Below are positions 1 through 4,738 of a stretch of 7,829 bases of DNA, piece by piece. The notes beneath the pieces were generated by a model. The model made no database searches. It had not been told where the DNA came from and was given only the letters and a program-made list of their open reading frames with translations. How positions within the stretch are numbered: the stretch's first letter is position 1; each line of letters begins with the position of its first letter. The position numbers and the translations under genes were made by a program. Source of the stretch: Sulfurovum sp. (GTDB lineage Bacteria > Campylobacterota > Campylobacteria > Campylobacterales > Sulfurovaceae); assembly GCA_003978375.1 (NCBI GenBank), contig QNZW01000058.1:1-7829 (forward strand), given 5' to 3'.

Positions 1-72
1 AGAGATCCCTCCCTCCATATCTATCTCAATTTCCTCTTCTGTGTTTTCATTTGGGTTAAATTGCATATTCAT
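1..72 (-). CDS. Unidentified protein, N-terminal 24 codons only (cut by left edge)
   Basis: An open frame starts with ATG at base 72, 37 bases after the narK stop, and runs off the left edge after 24 sense codons. The visible protein begins MNMQFNPNEN and continues through a strongly acidic patch (EEEIEID) to an MEGG segment. The start is supported by an AAGGA ribosome binding site seven bases upstream; a second in-frame ATG two codons later is a possible alternative. There is no hydrophobic stretch or twin-arginine motif in what is visible, so a cytoplasmic N-terminus is likely. The short gap and shared strand suggest it is the next gene of the nar operon, where further transporters, Mo-cofactor genes or regulators are often found. 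I do not recognise the family from 24 residues and assign no function. Confidence 0.6.
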   Translation of the reverse strand, partial: MNMQFNPNENTEEEIEIDMEGGIS

Positions 73-79
73 TATGTTT

Positions 80-84
80 TCCTT
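80..84 (-). promoter_or_regulatory. Ribosome binding site of the edge-truncated gene
   Basis: AAGGA on the minus strand lies seven bases before the ATG at base 72. It is the main evidence that the short open frame at the left edge is a real gene start. Confidence 0.55.
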
Positions 85-109
85 TTTATATTTTTTGAGC
101 TTATCACTG

Positions 110-1570
110 TTAGTCTACTACTTTGTGGGCACTGTCATGGAGTAGCCACCACATTCCAATAAAGGTTATGAAGAAAATAAATGCCCATGCACTTGACCAA
201 AGTCCAGTGAATTCGAGCAAATATCCAAAGATAATAGGGGTAAAAAATCCACCCAATCCTCCAAGGACACCTACCATTCCTCCAACCATACCTACATCAT
301 CAGGATAATATTCGGGAATATATTTGTAAACAGCTGCTTTTCCAATACCCCAAACCGAACCTAGGATAATGGCCAATGCAGCAAATATCCAAACATTTGC
401 CTGAAATGAAATTCGTGTGGTACCTTTGGCTAAAAGTTGTCTTTTTTTGACTTTGTCACCTACTTTTACCACAGCTTCTTGCCATGTTTTTTTCACAGGA
501 AGTACAAGTACTTTATCGCTGTTGATATCATTACTTTCATCTTCTGCTTTTTTGGGTGAAAATGTATACACTCTTTTTCCTACAGTCACACTGTTTTCTG
601 TGACAGCGGTGACGGTACCAGGTATCTTAGCAATGACACCTTTTCCTGGAGAAAAAACATCTACTTTAGGTACCATAAGCATCGCTGAGATTACAACAGA
701 GACAGTAAGTACCCAAGACATGACTTTTCTTCCACCATACAAATCTGACAACCATCCTCCAAAGGCACGAATAACACCAGAAGGAAAACTAAAGGCAGAG
801 GCTAAAAAACCAGCCGTAATTAGTGGCAGATAATAGACATTGACAAAATAAGGAATGAGCCATTGTGAAAAGGCAACAAAACAACCAAACACCAAAAAGT
901 ACCATAAACCAAATTTCCATACTTGAAGGTCTTTGATGGGTCTCATCATCTCAGCTAAAGTTTTTTGGGCTGCGTCTGTTTTTCTATTTTCTGTAAAGAT
1001 AAGAAAAATAATCCCCATACCAAATAACATGATGGCATAATAGACAGGCACTTCTCTCCAATGCTCCATATTGCCATCTGAAGTGAGTTGCAATAAAATG
1101 GCAGGAAGTAGCAACGATGTTGCTGCTGCACCTGCATTTCCTGCACCAAATATACCTAGGGCAGTACCTTGATTTTTTTTAGGGTACCATACAGAAGTAA
1201 AAGCAATTCCTACGGAAAAACTAGCACCCACAATACCAAAACCAAAACTATACATTGCATACTCCATAAAAGAGTGTGCAGTTGAGAGTAAATACATAGG
1301 AATAGATGCTAAAATCAGTAAAAATCCATAGACATATTTCCCTCCAAATTTATCGGTAAGTATCCCTACTGGTAAACGCATGACTGCACCTGTTAATATG
1401 GGGATACCCATAAGCCATCCTATTTGTACAGCATTCCAATCAAATACTTCATTGCTTACTAAAAATGTCACAAGCACACCATTAAGCATCCATGCAGCAA
1501 AGGCAACAGTAAAAGCAATAGTATTAAAAAAAAGTATTTTGTGTGATGTACTTGTAGCTTCTTTTATCAT
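110..1570 (-). CDS. narK: NarK-type nitrate/nitrite MFS transporter with an inserted periplasmic-loop domain
   Basis: This 486-residue membrane protein of the NNP (nitrate/nitrite porter) branch of the major facilitator superfamily should move nitrate in and/or nitrite out across the inner membrane. About twelve hydrophobic segments are visible, near residues 12-37, 48-70, 79-97, 103-127, 135-162, 174-193, 218-246, 250-272, 283-300, 391-410, 425-451 and 457-477. Family marks are the nitrate-signature glycine motifs GAGNAGAAAT (142-151, TM5) and GMVGVLGGLGGFF (431-443, TM11), the cytoplasmic loop motifs GILTDKFGGK (69-78) and GGWLSDLYGGRK (271-282), and Arg65 (TM2) and Arg268 (TM8), which match by motif position the two substrate-binding arginines of E. 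coli NarK. Unusually, residues about 301-390 form a soluble insert between TM9 and TM10. The start has an exact AAGGAGG site five bases upstream. The gene follows narI by 45 bases and is probably co-transcribed. Symport versus nitrate/nitrite exchange cannot be decided here. Confidence 0.93.
   Translation of the reverse strand: MIKEATSTSHKILFFNTIAFTVAFAAWMLNGVLVTFLVSNEVFDWNAVQIGWLMGIPILTGAVMRLPVGILTDKFGGKYVYGFLLILASIPMYLLSTAHSFMEYAMYSFGFGIVGASFSVGIAFTSVWYPKKNQGTALGIFGAGNAGAAATSLLLPAILLQLTSDGNMEHWREVPVYYAIMLFGMGIIFLIFTENRKTDAAQKTLAEMMRPIKDLQVWKFGLWYFLVFGCFVAFSQWLIPYFVNVYYLPLITAGFLASAFSFPSGVIRAFGGWLSDLYGGRKVMSWVLTVSVVISAMLMVPKVDVFSPGKGVIAKIPGTVTAVTENSVTVGKRVYTFSPKKAEDESNDINSDKVLVLPVKKTWQEAVVKVGDKVKKRQLLAKGTTRISFQANVWIFAALAIILGSVWGIGKAAVYKYIPEYYPDDVGMVGGMVGVLGGLGGFFTPIIFGYLLEFTGLWSSAWAFIFFITFIGMWWLLHDSAHKVVD
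401..670 (-). other. Inserted soluble domain of the NarK transporter (residues about 301-390)
   Basis: Between predicted TM9 and TM10 lie about 90 mostly hydrophilic residues, where a typical twelve-helix MFS protein has a short loop. Counting helices from a cytoplasmic N-terminus, this loop faces the periplasm. The segment is rich in beta-type residues (Val, Thr, Lys, Gly). Its second half carries VVKVGDKVKKRQLLAKG (residues 367-383), which resembles the V..GD.V..GQ.L turn of biotinyl/lipoyl and other barrel-sandwich-hybrid domains. A weaker similar element, VTVGKRVYTF (328-337), sits in the first half. There is no MKM biotinylation or DKA lipoylation site, so a modified-lysine carrier role is not supported. 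The fold assignment is inferred from motif resemblance only. Confidence 0.55.
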
Positions 1571-1575
1571 TGTTT

Positions 1576-1582
1576 CCTCCTT
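1576..1582 (-). promoter_or_regulatory. Consensus Shine-Dalgarno site of narK
   Basis: AAGGAGG on the minus strand sits five bases before the narK ATG. It is the strongest ribosome binding site in the window and fixes the start. It suggests that narK is translated efficiently on its own rather than only by coupling to narI. Confidence 0.8.
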
Positions 1583-1599
1583 TTTTGAATTTTTTATCT

Positions 1600-1625
1600 A
1601 AACAACTAAAAATTTTTAGTTGTTT
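1600..1625. repeat. Perfect 26-base palindrome over the narI stop codon
   Basis: The half AAACAACTAAAAA is followed at once by its exact reverse complement, giving 13 + 13 bases with no mismatch. It includes the last two Asn codons and the TAA stop of narI and ends 29 bases before the narK ATG. In RNA it could form a stem of about ten A-U-rich pairs with a short AU loop. On the transcribed minus strand only three U residues end the stem and an A-rich stretch follows, so it is a poor intrinsic terminator in that direction. On the plus strand a short T-run follows, but no plus-strand gene points into it. It may be an RNA stability or processing element, a weak attenuator, or a binding site for a dimeric protein. 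Confidence 0.7.
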
Positions 1626-2326
1626 TTTGGTCTTTGTACGGCGTCTTTCCATGGTGTATTTGGATCTCTTATAGTTTTTGGATTCCAATTCCATCTTACG
1701 ATTTGATACGGTCTTGTAATGTAATGCAATGGTGCAACCAAGAAGTGTACCAATCTTGAAAAAGGAATCAGTAAAACAATCAAAAAGGCAAATACAACAT
1801 GCAATTTTATAAGAAGAGGTGAAGCTGAAATAGCTACAACATCAGGATGAAATGTAAAAACTGATTGTAAATAAGGTACCATATCTGATGCATACCAAGC
1901 AGAACCCCATTTAAGAGAAACAGTGATATATATACCGATGAAAAATTGTATTAAAAGAAGTACTTCTATCGCAATATCCATTTTATTGGTGACCATTAAA
2001 ACTCTTTGGTTTGTGATTCTTCTGTAAAAAAGTATCGCCAATCCAACAAAAGCAATAAGGCTAAATGAAAGCATAAGCGTTTCCATAGAAACAAGCATAT
2101 GCCCACCAAATGAAATATTTGGAAAGAGTAATGCAATTAAATGTGCAAAAAAGACAACAAGAATACCCACATGAAAAGGTACAGAACCTTTTTGAAAATG
2201 GCTTGATTCTAAAAATTGTGAAGAGAGTGATGAGTATTTAAACCCAACTTTATATCGATAAATTGTCCCAACGACAAAGAGTGTTAATGCTATATATGGG
2301 AATGCCCCAAACCAAAATCCGTCCAT
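1616..2326 (-). CDS. narI: Respiratory nitrate reductase gamma subunit (diheme cytochrome b membrane anchor)
   Basis: NarI anchors NarGH to the cytoplasmic membrane, oxidises quinol and passes electrons to NarH through two hemes b. The 236-residue protein has five hydrophobic segments, near residues 5-22, 52-69, 81-100, 118-137 and 172-195. The four expected axial histidines are present: His52 and His62 (spacing 10) and His176 and His194 (spacing 18), matching His56/66 and His187/205 of E. coli NarI. The closing motif PFSRLVHFLVAPLHYITRPYQIVR is split here as PFSRLVH and YITRPYQIVR, both typical of the family. The ATG at 2326 is chosen over an upstream in-frame GTG because it has AAGGAG six bases before it and matches the usual N-terminus. 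After YQIVR the chain continues about 25 residues, rich in Asn, Pro, Trp and Lys, beyond the end of E. coli NarI. The gene is last of narGHJI and follows narJ by 101 bases. Confidence 0.96.
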   Translation of the reverse strand: MDGFWFGAFPYIALTLFVVGTIYRYKVGFKYSSLSSQFLESSHFQKGSVPFHVGILVVFFAHLIALLFPNISFGGHMLVSMETLMLSFSLIAFVGLAILFYRRITNQRVLMVTNKMDIAIEVLLLIQFFIGIYITVSLKWGSAWYASDMVPYLQSVFTFHPDVVAISASPLLIKLHVVFAFLIVLLIPFSRLVHFLVAPLHYITRPYQIVRWNWNPKTIRDPNTPWKDAVQRPKNN

Positions 2327-2332
2327 AATAAA

Positions 2333-2338
2333 CTCCTT
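2333..2338 (-). promoter_or_regulatory. Shine-Dalgarno site that decides the narI start
   Basis: AAGGAG on the minus strand is six bases before the ATG at 2326. It selects this start over the in-frame GTG at 2362, which lies inside a hairpin and has no comparable site. Confidence 0.75.
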
Positions 2339-2349
2339 TTTATTATAAT

Positions 2350-2367
2350 AATGAGTTTTCACTCATT
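2350..2367 (-). repeat. Inverted repeat with GAAA loop upstream of narI
   Basis: On the minus strand AATGAGT and ACTCATT form a perfect seven-base stem closing a GAAA tetraloop, a stable loop type in RNA. The hairpin ends eleven bases before the narI Shine-Dalgarno site. It is not followed by a U-run on the transcribed strand, so it is not a canonical terminator. It is the last of three hairpins in the narJ-narI gap. Confidence 0.6.
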
Positions 2368-2374
2368 TTTTGTA

Positions 2375-2395
2375 TTGCTGTGTAAACTACAGCAA
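2375..2395 (-). repeat. Inverted repeat in the middle of the narJ-narI gap
   Basis: On the minus strand TTGCTGT and ACAGCAA form a perfect seven-base stem around a seven-base loop (AGTTTAC). It is the middle one of three consecutive inverted repeats in this 101-base gap. Confidence 0.55.
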
Positions 2396-2402
2396 GTATT
2401 GC

Positions 2403-2419
2403 ACCCAAACGTATTGGGT
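2403..2419 (-). repeat. Inverted repeat just after the narJ stop codon
   Basis: On the minus strand ACCCAA and TTGGGT form a six-base stem around the five-base loop TACGT, starting eight bases after the narJ stop. It is the first of three hairpins between narJ and narI. No U-run follows, so termination is not indicated. Confidence 0.5.
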
Positions 2420-2427
2420 TACATTGG

Positions 2428-3165
2428 TTAGCTACATCCACTACAACCACTTGTATGAGACATAATGCCAGAAGCATCAAACGTTGGTTTACAACTGTTT
2501 GAACTTTTTTTACCTTCTTCTACCTCTAACTCAGCACTTAAAAATCCTAAAAAACTTGCATCGCCAAATGGCTTATTTTCTTTAATAAGTTCAAAATCAC
2601 TATCAAAAACCATATAAAGTGCTTTGATAAGATGCAAAAATACTCCCACAGGAACGGAAGGAATAATCAATGTTTTGTATTGTTTTTTATACAATTTATC
2701 TTTTGCTTCCATATTGTCTGGACTATATTCTTTCATCATGATTTCAACAGCAGGTGCAACCATCAGAATGACTAAGTCCTCTACGACAGAGGTGTCTTGC
2801 ATTTTTGGAAGTAGTCTTAATACATTGGAAAGATGATCAGAAAGTTCATTTCTAAGTTCGTTTCCTACAGCTGTATGTTCACCGTTTAGATGTACCATTA
2901 CTTCGCCTCTTGTATAGTCATCTCCATAGAGGAGATAGCCTATCTCTAGTGAAGTGACAGCCTGTACCTCAAAAGATTTGGTGTAAATCTCTTGAAGTTG
3001 ATAAAGATCTTTAGGCAAAAGTTTAGAAAATGCTTCTAATTCTGCAGAAGCATCAGGATATGCATCGGCTAATAGTGCGATGCTATCCATGACATGTGCA
3101 TAATAATCTTTATTGTGAGGATATTCAAAAAGCTTAGAAAGACTTGTATAGTGTTCCATTTTCAT
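2428..3165 (-). CDS. narJ: Nitrate reductase assembly chaperone (delta subunit)
   Basis: NarJ is a cytoplasmic chaperone of the TorD/DmsD/NarJ family. It holds apo-NarGH so that the Mo cofactor and iron-sulfur centres are inserted before the complex docks on NarI, and it is not part of the finished enzyme. This 245-residue product is close to the usual NarJ length (E. coli 236) and looks all-helical. It shows the family pattern around residues 57-92: an IYTKSFE stretch, then GDDYTRGEVMVHL, comparable to the GESRDRGQAMVDL region of E. coli NarJ. The ATG at 3165 is chosen because AAGAGG lies eight bases upstream; the frame stays open further upstream but inside narH. The start is one base past the narH stop (TAA-A-ATG), so translation is probably coupled. 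The only three cysteines (225, 241, 244) lie in a C-terminal tail ending SGCSGCS, which could bind metal or form disulfides; that is speculative. Confidence 0.93.
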   Translation of the reverse strand: MKMEHYTSLSKLFEYPHNKDYYAHVMDSIALLADAYPDASAELEAFSKLLPKDLYQLQEIYTKSFEVQAVTSLEIGYLLYGDDYTRGEVMVHLNGEHTAVGNELRNELSDHLSNVLRLLPKMQDTSVVEDLVILMVAPAVEIMMKEYSPDNMEAKDKLYKKQYKTLIIPSVPVGVFLHLIKALYMVFDSDFELIKENKPFGDASFLGFLSAELEVEEGKKSSNSCKPTFDASGIMSHTSGCSGCS

Positions 3166-3166
3166 T

Positions 3167-4711
3167 TTATATACCTCTTGCTGGTTTTGGGGTCCATCCA
3201 AATCCAGTATTTCCTTTAACATCTGCTGTAGACTCAAGCATTTCTATGGCTTCTTCTCTATGTGCTGCTGGAATGACAAATCTATCATCAAACTTAGCCA
3301 GTGAAGTCATTTTGTAAATCGCTTCTGCCATAGGAATATCGAGTCCAACCTCTGCAAGTGCAGCGTCTGATTTTTCTTTAGAGATATCACCTACTGTGAT
3401 ATGTCTTCTATAGATTCTAATAGCCATCAGTTTTTTAAGCTTTTCTGCCATAAGTTTTTCATCACCTGCCCCAAATAGACTTGCCATATATTTAAGAGGG
3501 AAACGCATATTTTCAATATTTCCAAAAATTTCATCTAAGCTTGTATCATAAAGCCAACTGTCATCCCATGCTTTTGCTTTTTCATGTAGGGTATCGTTGT
3601 CATTAGTGTTTTGACTAATGGTTGCCATGACTGGTAACATTGGTGGCACATAAAATAAGTTTGGTAAGGTTCTAAACTCAGCATGTAAAGGCAAGGCAAT
3701 TTTCCACTCTTTTACAAATTTGTAAATAGGAGAAGCTTGTGCAGCTTTAATTGTAGAGTCAGCAATACCATTGGCTTTTGCTTCTGCAATGACTTTTGGA
3801 TCAAATGGATCTAAATAGATGTCAAGTTGTGAAGAGATTAAATCTTTTTCATCAGCAGAAGCATAGGCTTCAATTTTATCGGCATCATAAAGTAATACAC
3901 CTAAATATCTGATACGCCCTACACAAGAATGCATACATGCTGGTGCTTCACCTACTTCTATTCTAGGGAAACATAAAAGACATTTTTCAGACTTTCCTGT
4001 GCTCCAGTTATAGTATGTTTTTTTGTAAGGACAGGCGGTAATACACATTCTCCATGCTTTACAGACATTTTGGTCAATTAAGACAACCCCATCTTCACCT
4101 CTTTTATAAATGGCACCTGATGGACAAGATGCCACACAAGCAGGGTTAAGACAGTGGTTACAGATACGTGGTAAGTAGTAAAATGCCATCTGCTCTAATT
4201 GAAACATTGCTTCTTGTTCTGCTGGTGTGAGTTTTGCAAGGTTTGGATCTTTTCTTGCATAATCAGGGGTACCACTTAAGTCATCATCCCAGTTTGGTCC
4301 CATTTTTATATCAAGTGGTTTGCCTGTGATGAGCGACACAGCCCTTGCGACTGGTTGCACATCAGACTGTGGTGATTCTATAAGGTTGAGATATTTGTAG
4401 GTAAATGGCTCATAATAGTCATCAATAACTGGTAAATTAGGATTATGAAAAATATTGAGCAATCCTTTGAGTTTACCTGCACCTTTAAGTTCAATACTAT
4501 TACCTTTTTTCTCCCATCCTCCTTTATAGAGTTCTTGATCCTCCCATTTGGTAGGATACCCTGTTCCAGGTTTAGTTTCAACATTGTTGAACCACATATA
4601 CTCTGCACCCTTACGGTCTGTCCAAATATTTTTACAAGCAACTGTACAGGTATGACATCCTAAACATTTATCTAAATGAAAAACCATTGACATTTGTGAT
4701 CTTATATTCAT
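3167..4711 (-). CDS. narH: Respiratory nitrate reductase beta subunit (four Fe-S clusters)
   Basis: NarH is the electron-transfer subunit on the cytoplasmic face, linking the hemes of NarI to the molybdenum site of NarG. The 514-residue protein carries four cysteine groups: Cys16, 19, 22, 26; Cys184, 187, 192, 196; Cys217, Trp220, Cys223, Cys227; and Cys244, 247, 259, 263. The positions equal those known for E. coli NarH. The Trp220 in place of a cysteine (CKAWRMC) is the mark of the single [3Fe-4S] cluster beside three [4Fe-4S] clusters. Other family blocks are FNNVETKPG near residue 41, IDDYYEPF near 96, GRIRYLGVLLYDAD near 265 and the ALPLHAEFRTLPNLFYVPPM region. The N-terminus MNIRSQMSMVFHLDKC lines up residue for residue with E. 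coli NarH, and an AAGGA site lies seven bases upstream, so the start is firm. It follows narG by 27 bases. Nothing looks truncated or damaged. Confidence 0.98.
   Translation of the reverse strand: MNIRSQMSMVFHLDKCLGCHTCTVACKNIWTDRKGAEYMWFNNVETKPGTGYPTKWEDQELYKGGWEKKGNSIELKGAGKLKGLLNIFHNPNLPVIDDYYEPFTYKYLNLIESPQSDVQPVARAVSLITGKPLDIKMGPNWDDDLSGTPDYARKDPNLAKLTPAEQEAMFQLEQMAFYYLPRICNHCLNPACVASCPSGAIYKRGEDGVVLIDQNVCKAWRMCITACPYKKTYYNWSTGKSEKCLLCFPRIEVGEAPACMHSCVGRIRYLGVLLYDADKIEAYASADEKDLISSQLDIYLDPFDPKVIAEAKANGIADSTIKAAQASPIYKFVKEWKIALPLHAEFRTLPNLFYVPPMLPVMATISQNTNDNDTLHEKAKAWDDSWLYDTSLDEIFGNIENMRFPLKYMASLFGAGDEKLMAEKLKKLMAIRIYRRHITVGDISKEKSDAALAEVGLDIPMAEAIYKMTSLAKFDDRFVIPAAHREEAIEMLESTADVKGNTGFGWTPKPARGI
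3174..3179 (-). promoter_or_regulatory. Shine-Dalgarno site that decides the narJ start
   Basis: AAGAGG on the minus strand lies eight bases before the narJ ATG at 3165, inside the last codons of narH. It favours this start over the longer open frame that would begin at 3237 within narH. Confidence 0.6.
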
Positions 4712-4718
4712 CTTCTTT

Positions 4719-4723
4719 TCCTT
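4719..4723 (-). promoter_or_regulatory. Ribosome binding site of narH
   Basis: AAGGA on the minus strand lies in the 27-base narG-narH gap, seven bases before the narH ATG at 4711. It supports that start over the in-frame Met codons at positions 7 and 9 of the protein. Confidence 0.6.
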
Positions 4724-4738
4724 TTATTTCTCAAATGA

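Noticed and set aside
422..469. Biotin or lipoyl attachment site in the NarK insert
   Set aside because: The GD.V..xxL turn is present, but no MKM or DKA lysine motif precedes or follows it at the expected place, so covalent cofactor attachment is not supported.
417..833. 138-codon plus-strand open frame opposite narK
   Set aside because: It is antisense to a clearly real transporter gene, has no ribosome binding site I can see and no recognisable motif. It is best explained as a shadow of narK.
1600..1628. Rho-independent terminator after narI
   Set aside because: The stem is entirely A/T-rich except two G-C pairs, and on the transcribed strand it is followed by UUU then an A-rich stretch. 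The T-run lies on the plus strand, where no gene leads into it.
2327..2362. Longer narI beginning at GTG 2362
   Set aside because: The GTG lies inside a hairpin without a ribosome binding site, and the added residues are polar and untypical. AAGGAG before the ATG at 2326 decides the start.
2343..2366. Seven-codon mini-frame (MSENSLL) before narI as a leader peptide
   Set aside because: It overlaps the GAAA hairpin, has no ribosome binding site and shows no codon pattern of an attenuator. It is most likely chance.
3166..3237. Longer narJ beginning at 3237 inside narH
   Set aside because: The extra 24 residues match no NarJ feature, and a better start with AAGAGG lies one base past the narH stop.
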